Shown in pieces: positions 1-11,633 of a stretch of 64,000 nt of DNA; the stretch's first letter is position 1; the number at the start of each line of letters is the position of its first letter. A program made the translations under genes and the position numbers. Source of the DNA: Morella rubra (Eukaryota; Streptophyta; Magnoliopsida; Fagales; Myricaceae); NCBI GenBank assembly GCA_003952965.2, contig CM025851.1, forward strand, positions 17,245,167 to 17,309,166, given 5' to 3'. A model generated the notes under the pieces. It saw nothing but the letters and a program-made list of their open reading frames with translations, searched no databases and was not told the origin of the DNA.

Positions 1-1575
1 ACTCGCAATTGACACAAAGTTAGAAGAAACAATGTTAGCAACAGAGATGGCATAGGCAAAAATTGTAAAAGTCTGGGGCATGTTCGTTTTAATGAGATTT
101 TTAGGATTTGAGGTGTTTTGAGAATTTTTAGGTGATATTAAAGTTGTATTGGTGTTTGTGTAGAAATTGTTGAGGTGTAATAAAAGTAATAATGATTTTT
201 AAGGTTGTTGTTTGTAGATTATTTTTATTGGATGAGTGAAGAAGATAAAATATAAAATAATATTGTTTATTTATAATATTTATTATAATTTCGATTTTAT
301 TTTTTTTATTTTATTATAATATAAATATTTGAAAGTATTAAAAAATAAAAAAAGACAATCGACAAATGCGGTTAAAAAATAAAAAATAAACAAAAATAAA
401 AAATGAAGAAGAAGAGAAGAAGCGTGATTCACGCTACTGACAAGCAAAAAAACAAAAAGAAGAAGAAGAGAAGAAGCGTGATTCACGCTACTAACAAGCT
501 GCAGGTATGGCAAGGACAGGGTAGGGTATCGCAGGTATGGTAGGGGGAAAAAATTGCGGGAGTATTTAATGGGCGGATGAAATGACCTTATTACCCTCAA
601 CTAAAGCCTTAACGTTAGATAAAGTAGTTGGGGCATTTTGTCTATTCACATGTCCAAGTGGTTAATGTGCTGACGTGTGAGGCCATGTGTTTTTTAAAAT
701 TCCAATTTTACCCTTCGATATTTATGTCCTCAACACAGTACCGGAGGGTATATTGATAATTTTTCATAAATATGGTCAGGGTAAAAATGAAAAATCACTA
801 CCTGCATCCTAAATTTAAACATGTTCGGTTTACAATACACAAATGTGGATTCGCATTCTCAAATTCTCCACGAAACGAATACGCTCTAGATATTATTATC
901 TGAGAATAATTTACACTCTTTAACTATAAAAATTTTGAAAATAATTTTTTTAGTATGTGAAATTACAATTTTGTCTCTGTAATATCAAAGTTTTGACAAT
1001 AATTTTTTTAGTATGTGAAATAACAATTTTGTCTCCGTAATTTCTTTTTACATTTGACGTGAGGATAAAATCATTATATTAGAGGTCAAAAAATCAATCT
1101 TTTTAAATTGACGAAAAGTTTTAACGTGTATAATGTCTAAAATCAATAATTATTGATTAACATATATATAAAAAGTGTCAAGATTATTACAATTAGAGAG
1201 TACAAAGCATATTTTTTTCAAATTTTACTCATCTTGGCATATACGAATAGTATCATCTCACAATGTTAATGGAATAATTTTACGATCAACGTCACGTGAT
1301 CTCAAGAAATCACATTCTCGTCTCACGGTAGAATATATTCATTTTCGCACTTTCATCTCGGTGGGACGAAGAAGTAAAACATTCTTGATGCTCACAAGTT
1401 CACTTCATTGGCTATTTCAATTTTCATCAAGATTTATTCCCCTCTCGTGTAATTAGAAAAGAAAAAATTATTCCCCTCTCGTGTTTAGATGAGACCCAAA
1501 TGGGCCCATCACCAGCCTCGGTGGCCAGGTAAAACCACAAGCGAGCCTCTTGTCAAGCATCTCCATCTACAAACA
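1..1575. other. A/T-rich intergenic DNA with short repeats
   Basis: No gene is recognised here. Two short local duplications are visible. One is a 56-bp-period pair at about 403-500, each copy containing the near-palindrome GCGTGATTCACGC. The other is a pair of about 55 bp at about 926-1035 sharing the stretch AATTTTTTTAGTATGTGAAAT. The short open frames in this stretch show no recognisable domain. The right part leads into the 3' flank of the PYL gene on the minus strand. Confidence 0.6.
403..500. repeat. Direct repeat pair, GAAGAAGAAG...GATTCACGCTACT
   Basis: Two nearly identical copies of about 42 bp start near 403 and 459 and are separated by an A-rich spacer. Each holds the near-perfect palindrome GCGTGATTCACGC. 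One base differs in the shared tail (CTACTGACAAGC versus CTACTAACAAGC). Function unknown. Confidence 0.7.
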
Positions 1576-2102
1576 GTGCAACACATCAACGAAATTGTAG
1601 ACGATTTATTATTACACAGAATTTACAATACAAACAACAAAGCACTACGCAAATGTCCTCTCCTAAATCCGCACTGCACCTAGAGACTGCAACTCCAACA
1701 TGAAAAACCCAGGTCCATAGCACCTCTGTCCAACATTACTATTTACATATACAACTAAAGTAATACTAGGTACCAGTACCACCTTACAGAAAACCCAAGA
1801 AACGAAACAGCAGTTAGAAACTTTCCCACATCCATTCATGGAAGACTTGCAAAAACTTGGGAACCTCAGCCTTCGGACACGGACATTGAAAGAAGAGAAA
1901 CCCATCAGACAAACAAGACAAAGCGGGAAGTAGAGACAGCAGAATGATTCCCAAGAGGAGAAAAGGAACAGCCGGCAGTGTATCCAAAACTTCTGGACAA
2001 CAGGGAAGGACGGCTACTGCCTATGTCTAGACAGCATCAGGATCAAAAAAGCCTCGGATGGTATGATTATGGTTGTAGCCATCCCTTCCATCCCCAGAGG
2101 CA

Positions 2103-3647
2103 CTAGTAGTTGATGGGTTCAGTTCGGTCTAGCGCAGCCATCCTCTCTGATACATCAGCCAAGGATTTGAGATTGCACCTGATCAATGCCTCGACGAAGT
2201 AACATGTATCGTCCTTGGTGTTACCCTCAGGCACATCCACCACAAAGGACTCAATCACCAGTGTCCCTGGCCGTCCGTCAATAAACTCTGGATGAAGTGT
2301 CATTATCGATGAGTAGTTCTGCATATTTGAGAAAGAAAGTTTTAAGCTCTCAGTTGACAGCACAAATGGCAGCAGCATGACTATTTTTTTTAAAGCAGTG
2401 AATGGAAAATAGCAATCAAGTTAGCATTCCTATAAGAGAAAACATGAGATACTGTCAGAAGCACAGCGGGAATTCAAAACATGTGATCCTATCAAACACT
2501 TGCAAGACATGTTATCCTATCAACTATACAATTGTAATATATATCTAAACCAGCAAACGAGGAAGAGAAAGAGAAGAGTGATGAGGAAAGAACGGGTGGG
2601 AAGTTGAAAAGAACCATACCTTTAGCCTGTGATCGCCACCAACAATTTTGATGCCTAAAATGTGCTCCTCGTCATCAAGAAGTTCCAATCTCTCAGTGCT
2701 TGTTGTGGCAGGAAGCCCCGATTTAACATTCACTTCTCTGAGACTCCCAATACAAAAGTCCCCCTTCACCACGCACCTGCTAACAAAGGGCTTGTACCTC
2801 TGCGGTTGGTCAAATCTCCTCACCAGCGACCACACCTGACGAGAGAAACAGTCACATTAAAACATAATAAGCTGAAAAAAAAGACAACACATAAAGGCAA
2901 AAGGCAGTTATCCGATTGCAAAAGAACGAAATTATCGATGTTTGAATCCTCGACTAAAATAAAGCTAGTCAAGTGGACTTAGTTTTTCTTAGACGTAAAC
3001 TGGTGTGAAATATTCACAATTGAATCTTGTTCTTTACTTCCATCTTTTCCACCAAATTGAAAAATTACTCAAAAGTTTCCATCACTTGGAAAGAACAATT
3101 AGAACTTTAAATCCTTCCAAGTTCTTTACAAAGACCAAACAACACAAAACCTGCAATAATCGCCTCAAATTTATCTAATTTGACAATCGACAAAGATTTT
3201 GAGAAAACAAAGAAGCAAACCGCCCACCGCATACAATAAGTTGCACAAATCTAGACAATATATGCTGAAAAAGCACTTCCAGAAAGGAACAGACGCCATA
3301 TAAATGAAAGAAGAGGTAAACCCATATACAAAAACATCAAGCACCAGACAAAATCAATCCAAATCGCCCTAAATTACCGAGATGTTCAAGGACGAACAAA
3401 GTAAAACCCCGCAAAAAATCCTTACAACATGAGTGAAAAAGTCAACACCAATCAAATATCGACGGAATCCATTTCGGAAAGAAACTAAAGAAACCGATTA
3501 CCGAGGAGAAAAACTTACAAGGTGAACAGGCGCTTTGACGTGTTTGATGAGCGCTGAGGTGCTCTGGTTCTCTTTGGGGTCGTGCCTGTGGTGCTTCCCT
3601 ATGAACTGCGCCTCCATTGCGCCACACGCATCACCAACGTTCATCAT
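2103..3647 (-). CDS. PYL9: Abscisic acid receptor, PYR/PYL/RCAR family (PYL8/PYL9 group)
   Basis: Soluble START-fold ABA receptor that, with ABA bound, inhibits clade A PP2C phosphatases and so releases SnRK2 kinases; it acts in cytosol and nucleus. Three exons on the minus strand: 3519-3647, 2620-2835 and 2103-2318, all with GT-AG borders and phase 0, giving 186 residues, the usual size for PYL8/9. The gate loop SGLPA is at residues 82-86 and the latch HRL at 112-114. The Lys expected to contact the ABA carboxylate is K67 in VVKGDF. The C-terminal helix follows CYFVEALIRCNLKSLADVSE. The start chosen is the first of two adjacent ATGs; translation could begin at either. The gene is divergent from the PLIP gene. 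Its 3' end is copied inside the element at 20171-21715. The group assignment rests on the VKAPVHLVWSLVRRFDQPQ and ESFVVDVPEGNTKD segments; PYL8 versus PYL9 cannot be separated without a tree. Confidence 0.95.
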
Positions 3648-3887
3648 TTCAATAACTCACTTACTAACTCGCTCGCTTCGTCCTCCTTCTGTGTCAAAGA
3701 TATCAAACTACCGCTCGCTCTATGATACAGCAAGCAGAGAATTCCAAAGAGAAAGACAGGGGAGAGATTAAGCTGAGAAGCTTTTGGTTGCAGAGGTTTT
3801 TGGCTTATGATGTAGAGGACAAGATAACCTTTGGCGTGGCTTGGCTTGGCAGGGTCGTCAAAAATCTACAAACGCACCGACATAAGG

Positions 3888-3906
3888 TGTTTTTTATATA
3901 TATATT
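3888..3906 (-). promoter_or_regulatory. Probable TATA box of the PYL gene
   Basis: Read on the minus strand, a TATATATATAAAAAA tract lies about 245 bp upstream of the PYL start codon. This is a plausible core promoter distance for a plant gene with a leader of about 200 bases. A pyrimidine-rich leader lies between. No transcript data were available. Confidence 0.45.
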
Positions 3907-3929
3907 GTTCCAGAGCCTCTACAAGTAAG

Positions 3930-6900
3930 TCAGTGGCTTTGTTTCTTTCTCGACCCATTATTGGTCCATATCAATAAAGTGCTTTATCTTGAAGCAGTTT
4001 TTTCTATTCTGTTTTATTTTATGTTTGTTTTTTTTAAAAAATTAAGTATGAACAGTATTCTCACAAGTGGTTGGCTGTCTTCATGTGGCCACAGTCTCTT
4101 CTGCTTTGTCCATTTTTTAGTTACGTGACAAGCACTCAGCTAGTGCGTTGGATAAAGTCAAAACAAGTGGGGATGATGTATATATGATTTTATTTTCTTA
4201 AAGAAAAAAACAAATTTAACCAAACTAGTTCATGATCCAATTCAATATTTTTTTTCCCAAATGCAGTTATTTGTTTTTCAAAAAGTTTACGAGCCAATGG
4301 ACAATGAAGTTGGTAATTAGATCAAAATGACCCAAATTTCTTTATCAAATTCATCCCTAACTCATTTTTGGTTTTTTTTTTTTTTTTGAAAATGAAAGAT
4401 AACTACTCCATTTTTTGAGCTCATAAAAAAAGAAAAAATCCGTGCACTAGTAGAGTGTCCCGCTCCGCTCCGCTCCCAAGACATGCACACTACTAATTAA
4501 GATTTGAATTTATAATAATTTGATTTTAAGATGCGTTGCAATTTTTTAACTAAATTGTATCGGAAAGAGATATATTTTATATCATTTAATTCTGCTTGGT
4601 ATAATTATGAGGTATAGAGGTAATAAGTAAATCCTATTTTAGAATATGCTCGAAATTTTATATGAGCATTATTAAATAATCAACTTTACTTAAAAATATA
4701 AAATAGTATAAGATATACTTATTTTATCTATTTCTCTGAATTGCATAATACAATTCAGACAATAAATTATAAAGAATTATATGGGGGTGTTTGTTTATCA
4801 AAATTTTGGAGAATATTCTCGAAATTTTGAAAATCTTTACTTTATTGAGATTTATTGGGGTTTATGAAAGGTGAAGTATGTATATGTAAAAATTAAAAAT
4901 TTTAGAGTGTATTTATTTTGCTAGAAATTTTTATACCTCAAAATATTGGGGAAACAAACGGTACCATAATCTCTCAGCAATATACTAGACCCGTGCAGGC
5001 AAAACTTTGCTCTGTTTCCAGTGTTAAAATAAAAATTTATTTGGCGGTGGGTCAAAAATTGCCATGGACTGTTTCTTATTTTATTTTGAAGTATGAAGTA
5101 CGCGGTTTTTTTTTTTTTTTTTGGGGTGGGGGTTGGTTTTGGGTGATTGATGTGTGCGCGTGCACGTTCTCGTCGTGGATTATTTATTTTTATTTTTATT
5201 TTCTAAGTCTCGTCGTGGATTATTCGCTGGAGTGTCATGTGAATCACATTTTTCCTCACCAAAATGCCGATATTTTTAACCGAGGGTTTCATTTATTTAT
5301 CAAATCCAAGATGCCATCGACGGCGGATAGAGCCTGGAAGGCCCACATGCCCGTCCCGAAAGGGATCCATGCGAGTTTGTTTCGTGGATCTTGACGAGAC
5401 CTTGTCGGCACCAAGTACATATCCATTCTTTTCTAAGCTTATTTCATTCTATAATCCACCGCCCAAAGGAATTTTAAAACTCAAACTAACATCATTCTGG
5501 AAACGTCTAATTTTTTATCAGTCTCATCGCTAATCTAACCACTAAGAGCACCAATTGGTCCATGCTACGAAAAGCCCATTTAAAAGCTTCTAAATTTTGC
5601 TAGTCTAAACACATTCATTGATTTTTGTTATGATCAATTCAAGTGGGTCCAAGTCTGGTACCAAAAATTTCTTCAAATCGCATTATTCACTTATAAATAT
5701 TTAAGTAGAACTCGATAGAGGGATGGGTCATGGATGAGCTCTCCAGAATTTACCCCCTTGGTTTCAATTGAGTCTGATTCGTTCGGTGAGGGTTTATTAT
5801 CGTTTTCTTTAAAAAAAAAAAAAAAAAAAAGCAAAAAATGAGAAATTGACAGGTACAAAGTATGGGCCGCTTACTTATCCAAAAAAAAATATGGGCAGGT
5901 CCTAGTGGCATAGGGTTTCGTTGACCGTCCAATCAAAATCGGCGATGCCTACCCGAACTTGGAATCAAGACAAAAAAATATAAGCAAGAGCTCTGGTCAA
6001 AAGGCACGCGCGTCGGATTCTTTTGGCAACATTGTTTACTTGTTTATTTCGTGATTTGGGAGGGCCGGACCGGAGGGTTAGGCCAGAGCGATAGACGGCC
6101 ACCAGAGGTTTACGCTGTCTCAGAGATAGAGGGAGGGGACCCCTCTCTATGCGTTTTGTCGTGGCTTATGGACTCAGGGTTGGCTCTATTTGCCATGTTC
6201 AATGTTCCCATCCTCTTTCTTCAGAACGCACTTATACGATGCCAGGACAATGCCAGGTGATAAGGCCAACGACAATTTTGGCAATTGTTTCAGGGCATAT
6301 TTCTAAACTAATACATTAATCAAAATTCTCTTCGTTATAAAATTTTTATATACAAATATCAATCATTTAAATTTTGATTAAAAAAATATAAAAATCTAAA
6401 AAACCGTGTCTAAATTTACGTTCTCACCCATTCCCATAAAATTATACTTTTGATTGCTGTCTCTCAAAATCTAATAACACTCTAATCTATCTTGATTTTT
6501 ACAATATTTTCCAAATTTTAAAAAAAAACTTAGTTCGTAAACATGACAAATCCTGGAAAAAAAGCATTTTGGCATGTACTATTAAAGAAGTATTTCCCTA
6601 GTGCAGATTGTCACAAGAAACCAAGAAAAAAGACTTCAAATTAACAGATCAGAATCAAGTGCTATAATGTGTATCATGTTTCCATTACTTCTGATATAAT
6701 CAATGGTACGGCTAGTGGGTGCCAAGGTGTCCTGGTAATTGCATCCAAGATCTTGAGAGAAAATAAGGGCACAATTCCATATTCTATAAGCCAATTTGCC
6801 CTGGAACTACTGTTCCGACTTCCCAAGAAACCGACATCTTTCTCAACTATGTTTTCACCTGATTTTCCCCTAAACCATCCGACTACTCATCTCAACCTAA

Positions 6901-7590
6901 CATTGTCGTGTAGGTTATATTTGTGGAGAAAATATTCAGGTTCCCACAATATATGAAGAATATTCATTTATTCCTATTTGAAACTATAACTCTTCCATAG
7001 GGTGCATTCCTTAAACCCTAAGAAAAAAGAAAAAAGTACAAAGAATATGGCATTTCATAACTTGTTCACCATTTTGCGCTTTATTGGTACGACTGGACTC
7101 GTTTGGAAGTAAAGGTAATTACAAAGGTGATTGAAGTGCCACACCTACTGGATGCTGGGGTTTTCGGGTTTCCAATCAAGTATCCACTCCATCAGGGAGA
7201 AGAAAATGGTGGGTTAATACTATTCGAGATACGCGCGGCAATGCCAAGATCTTCAATCAGACACTTCGGGTGGGCTCTTTGGATTCCCCATTGGGCAAGG
7301 GGAATGACTTCTCCGACAACATGAAGATCTTAATGACCGACATGGGGAGTGTTGCAATTAGACCGTCCAAAATTGTTGGGGGACGATATTTCATTCTTCC
7401 CGCAACTTCCCCCACCTTATTCCAATTGGCAGCGAACTTACTGGACTGCAACAACGTTAATATTCGAAGATTCATCCAAAAGAAATGCTCAATCCCAGTA
7501 CAGAATAGGAGGGAGCGGGTCACCTCCTAGAGCGTGTAGTTTCCTGCCGTCTTTTAACTAGATTGAAGATGCGTGTTGAAAGACTAAATC
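3930..7590. other. Intergenic DNA with MITE-like sequence, no gene seen
   Basis: A/T-rich stretch with homopolymers (T runs near 4372 and 5106, A run near 5812) and one MITE-like element at 4783-4964. Several short open frames (for example near 4918-5394, 6669-6956 and 7103-7530, both strands) have no recognisable domain, no family resemblance and no consistent splice structure, so none is called. Confidence 0.5.
4783..4964. mobile_element. MITE, GGGTGTTTGTTT-ended family
   Basis: The left end reads GGGGGTGTTTGTTTATC and the right end, reverse-complemented, reads GGTACCGTTTGTTTCCCC. The interior is A/T-rich with repeated AAATTTT words. The same ends recur at 33943-34138 and 35111-35318. Too short to encode anything. 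The hAT-like assignment is an inference from end sequence; no clear 8-bp target duplication was found. Confidence 0.5.
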
Positions 7591-7612
7591 TAGAGGCTGC
7601 AATCATTGCCAC

Positions 7613-7721
7613 CTCCTATATATAGCTCGGATTCCCTCACCCAATCTTATGGAGAAGAAAGAGCAAACGTACGTACAGTCGCCACCAACAGAGGAGTTAA
7701 AGAATAATTGCTTTCAGTGAA
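7613..7721 (+). promoter_or_regulatory. TATA-like box followed by a 23-codon ORF
   Basis: A CTATATATAGC box near 7617 is followed about 30 bp later by ATG at 7650 and a 23-codon ORF ending TGA at 7721 (starts MEKKEQ). The spacing would place transcription start very close to the ATG. No similarity is recognised. This could be a leftover promoter, a noncoding transcript or chance. Confidence 0.2.
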
Positions 7722-7907
7722 CAAACATTAAAAAATGCGTATGAAAGGGTAGAGAGAGTAGAGACGGGTGGGGCAACGATGAAGTTAGAAGTGTGTTTAT
7801 CGTTAGAAAGGACTCATTTGCTTATGCAACACGTAGTGACATGACAAACACATCTAATTTAAGAACGGATTTTGTGTAAAAACAAACTGTGTAAAGTCGT
7901 GTAAAGG

Positions 7908-8060
7908 GACGATTGTGATTTAAAGATAAACGTTTCAAGATTGATCACGTCATTTAATGAGGTGATGAGACAAAATAACATTATTTAATCTTAACTTGGT
8001 TTTTTAAATGACGTAGTCGGGCTTAAAATATTAAATTCTTATCTTTAAATCACAGTCGTT
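7908..8060. mobile_element. Short inverted-repeat element (MITE-like)
   Basis: The left arm ACGATTGTGATTTAAAGATAA is matched by the right arm, which reads TTATCTTTAAATCACAGTCGT. The arms are about 22 bp around a 110-bp centre. No coding capacity. It directly abuts the next element at about 8063. Confidence 0.55.
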
Positions 8061-8062
8061 TG

Positions 8063-8836
8063 TAGGGGTGTTCAAAGGTCGGTCAGGTCCGGTCTGGGCC
8101 GATGTAACCGGATTTGTTGAGAGTTAGTCAACCGAATCGGCCAAGGACCAGTCCGGTTTGACCGGTTTGGGCCTAGGGTTTGGGCCTTATTTTAACCTAC
8201 GTTTTTTGTTCTTTTTGGGACTTTTTTTGGACCATTTTTTGGGTTTCTTTATATCAATTTTTTAGTGTTTTTTTGCATCAAGTTTGGGCTATGATCTCAA
8301 CCAAATTATGCCACAATTGTGACCTTTCTTCTACAACAAACCAAAAAAGAATTCTAAATCATACATTTAAAGAATACTACTATACTAATTAGGGTTACTA
8401 ATTAAAGAATTCTAAATCATAGTTTTTAAGAATAATAAATCATACATCTTAAGACTTAAAGCATACATTTAAAGAATTCTAAATCCAAAATAAAAGTATC
8501 AAATAGAAATGCTACTGGAACTAATTAGTAATTACTAATTACACTACTCTATTACAAGCCATAACAAACAACAAAATAATCAAATAAAAAAAAAATTTAG
8601 TGGGTGTGTGTGAATTCGATGAAAACATTTTAGTATTTTTTTTTTTGTAAAAAAAATAAAACTGGTTCGGACCGGTCTGGAACAGTATACTCCAGTCCGG
8701 TATCGATTTTTCTATGTATAAAACCAAGACCGAACCGGAGTGTACCAGTTTCACCGGACCGGCCATTCTGATAAATTATTTTTCACCGGTTTAGCTAGAA
8801 ACTGTCCGATTCGACCAGTTCTTTAGACACCCCTAA
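8063..8836. mobile_element. Non-autonomous hAT-like element with TAGGGGTGT ends
   Basis: The left end TAGGGGTGTTCAAAG matches the right end read inverted, TAGGGGTGTCTAAAG. Subterminal GGTCCGGTCTGG and CCGGTTT words recur in inverted orientation at both sides (near 8085-8180 and 8660-8820), and the core is A/T-rich without a transposase. These ends resemble plant hAT elements. A matching 8-bp target duplication was not found, so the exact edges are uncertain. Confidence 0.6.
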
Positions 8837-8877
8837 GATCTGTATGCACAGCTAGTTTGATTTTTCACGTTGCGTCA

Positions 8878-9055
8878 CTTGGACAGTCACTCCACTTCAC
8901 TCACATGTAAACTGCTCTCTCTCTCTCTTAAAGAATAGGATACTTGGACAGTCACTGTTCCACTTCACTCACCTGACTCTCACTTTCAGAATAGGATACA
9001 AAGAATAGGATACTGGACAGTCACTGTTCCACTTCACTCACATGTAAACTGCCTT
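8878..9055. repeat. Imperfect tandem repeats (GGACAGTCACTGTTCCACTTC)
   Basis: Three copies of a unit containing GGACAGTCACT(GTT)CCACTTCACTCAC begin near 8880, 8945 and 9014, with AAGAATAGGATAC joining pieces and a CT run between. Copies one and three also share ACATGTAAACTGC. Function unknown. Confidence 0.7.
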
Positions 9056-9059
9056 TCTT

Positions 9060-11080
9060 AGAGTTTGAGGAGTAAGATAAAAGCAACCTGTCTGATTGGT
9101 TGAAACTGGACAAATTGAAACATCCCATATCAACTTTTACTTTTTTTGACCTTTTGGCTGCTCGTGTTTTATTTTCCTGTTATTCTACTTGTTTTGGGTG
9201 ATTTCTTTTTCCTGTTCATCGAAGTAACAATATGGACGTTGTCAGTGGTGTCACAGGGTCACTATCCTTGAAGAAAATATTTCTCTCTTTGGGTGCATGC
9301 CTTTGCTTTCGAATTTTCCAGAATTTCAATGAACATTAATAACTGTACTACATCGATATCCAACTCTATCTTCTTAGATGGATATATATTCTCATTCATG
9401 GTCAAACCAAAACGCGAAGATATGCTTTTGGTTAAAATGGAACTTCGCACAGCTAGATACAAAAGCCGCTTTTGGCTAGAGACAAATTTGCAAAAGCAAT
9501 GGCCTTCTAATTGGAGAACTCAACACGGAACACAGCTCGAAGAAAAAGGAGTGGTGACGACCACGAAGCTTATCTACTGCAACGAATTCTTGGACCACTT
9601 TTGTGTCTTCTGCAGTGCAGAATTACCTCAACTTTCTGGCGTTTATCACCTAACACGAAAGTCACATCATGGCATATTGCATGATCCAAACACGTGTCAC
9701 TTTGCTGTAGGATCACTCGCAAACTTGCGGTCAAGTATGTAGCAGACATCTCAATTTCACATAAGTGGAGAAACCTTTGCTGTTTCTGGATCATTATGGT
9801 ACAAACTGAGCTATCGAGGAACTGATCTATTTCCAGTTCTGTAAGAGCCAATCGCATAAAAAAGACTTTTGTTGTTTCTGATTGTTCTCACGTTGAATAA
9901 GGTGTGCTTTTCTTTTTTTCTCCCCCCCCCCGGTCAAAGCACTTAATGTTTTCTACAAAGGTATATGCCTATTGGGATCCCAGAATATGTTGCAGTTTAT
10001 TCTTATCGTCGAAGAGCAGCAGGACCAGCAATATTTTTTAATCTTGATTTTACGTAACTGTTTCGGGCCTTCGCCTCGCCAGGTATTTGGGCTTCCGAAC
10101 GTCCCCGGGCAACTTTACCAAGGGACGAAGCCACAAAGGGAAAGCATGGGTCCAGTCCTGGGTTCTCCATACTCAATTCAAGACTGGCCCTAGAACCGGT
10201 CCAATTATATAAGTCACACAAAAACACAGCCCAAACACGGCCCAATATATTTCTTTCACGGCCCAATAGATTGACCAGTCCTAGAAGAAAGTCCCTGGCC
10301 CAGGCGAAAAACCTTGGAGCCGAGCCGGCGCGAGTGACAAAGTCGTGGAATCTGGCGACTTAAGAGGAACAGCCACGGAGGGGAAGATATTTGTGATGTT
10401 CGGGGATAGGTGGCGTGCGCAGAGACTGCCAAGAGTGGTTCCCGAAGGAACTCTAAGCGCATTTGTCTTTCCGCGGAAACGCCGCTGGAAAGGGCGTAAG
10501 AAACATGAGGTGGGTTTCTGCCAGAGCGACCGGAACGAGGAAATGTGGAGACCACTGGCATTAGCTGCTTCATGCAACCACACACTTGGCCGAGAGGCGG
10601 GATTTGTTTCGAACCGCCCCACCGCATGTGGGACAAAAGTTAGTTGTACCAAATGACTATTAAAGTATCCAACGACTCTTTCTTATGATCTGTCTATTAT
10701 GCCCTCGTCATTTTAATGTATGACAAGCGTAGAGTCCTGTGTCAGACGAAAGTGCACACGTCTAAGGGTTTGGATCAGTCGGGCAAAGTTATTTCTTTAG
10801 TACGTTTTGGCATCTGGTACTTTTAACAATTCTCGGATCAAACCTGTATGGCATTTATGTCGCAGAACCACTATAGTACGCATAAATTAAAAGCCTTTAA
10901 ATTTAAGTACAAATTATATGAAAAAAAGAGTTGCAAATCTACCATAATTTTTTTTTTTTTTTTTGCCTAAATTGTATCATGTATTACGAAAAAAAAAGGA
11001 TATAATAATATTAAATAATATAGAATCTGTGTTTAGTTCACTTGCGATTTCTGATATTAAGTCAAAAAAAAAAAAATTAC
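9060..11080. other. Intergenic DNA, no gene supported
   Basis: A/T-rich up to 9950, then a more G/C-rich block at about 10060-10660 in which several overlapping frames are open on both strands. None of these translations shows a domain or codon pattern I recognise. The block could be part of a long terminal repeat or another repeat, but no paired copy exists in this window. Confidence 0.4.
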
Positions 11081-11163
11081 TGCAGGGGCTGCGTACAGAG
11101 TTGGCGCGGATTCAGCCGCAGGGGTATTTCCGTCAAATGATAATTTCATGTCCTCCTTGGTGG

Positions 11164-11240
11164 GAACACGTAACGTCCATGCGAACGTCCTGAGGCTCTT
11201 TCTCTGCGATTTCTCCATCACTCCCTCCCCTATAAATGCG
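11164..11240 (+). promoter_or_regulatory. Core promoter of the PLIP gene: ACGT motifs and TATA box
   Basis: TATAAAT is at 11231-11237 in a C/T-rich setting. About 55 bp upstream lies AACACGTAACGTCC (about 11164-11178) with two ACGT cores, the core of bZIP/ABRE sites. The 5' leader that follows (about 11262-11633) ends at a strong donor, AAG|GTGCGT at 11634. This implies a leader intron of about 1.7 kb before the ATG at 13389. Confidence 0.55.
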
Positions 11241-11633
11241 CATGGCATGATCTCCATTTGTTGTGAACCAGATCTCACTCTCACAGTCTCACAAACTCAT
11301 GCACACCCAGCAAGAGAAGCAACTGCTCAGGTTATATCGCAATTAAGCTAACAACGAATACTGTCGTCTGACAGTTGAGAATTCTTTTTGTCCGAGACTC
11401 CCAAATTGTTTCACGTTAGATACTCTGAATCACGGCACGGCCATCCATGGAGCTCCCAGGCACCTGCATTTCTCATCTTCGGTCTGGTGTTTCGATCTGA
11501 GGATTAATTTGCGGTGGTGGTAGAGCTTACAGTCTCTCGTTTTTTCCCGTTCGGGTTCGGGGCGTTGGATTTGCTGGCTGTGGCAGATACAATAAAAAAT
11601 TTAATCGAATCTGTCGGCTCTCGCTGATCCAAG

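Noticed and set aside
283-600. 105-residue open frame with repeated SSVNHASSLLL
   Set aside because: It is the translation of the duplicated 42-bp repeat on A/T-rich DNA; no start context, domain or splice partner.
1579-2207. PYL copy at 20.9 kb as a processed (retro) pseudogene
   Set aside because: It covers only part of the last exon and 3' flank, shows deletions without intron borders, has no poly-A tail and lies between inverted repeats, so DNA-level capture fits better.
3442-3627. 61-residue minus-strand frame over PYL exon 1
   Set aside because: It is a shifted frame of the real PYL first exon, whose correct frame encodes the KHHRHDPKENQSTSALIKHV segment.
4918-5394. 158-residue open frame
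   Set aside because: Begins inside a MITE and runs through homopolymer T and G tracts; no recognisable domain.
9293-9742. 149-residue open frame
   Set aside because: No motif, no plausible promoter or splice structure, and an equally open frame lies on the opposite strand.
10256-10656. Overlapping 126- and 123-residue minus-strand frames
   Set aside because: Open in several frames because of composition; no domain recognised. Kept only as a finding about the block.
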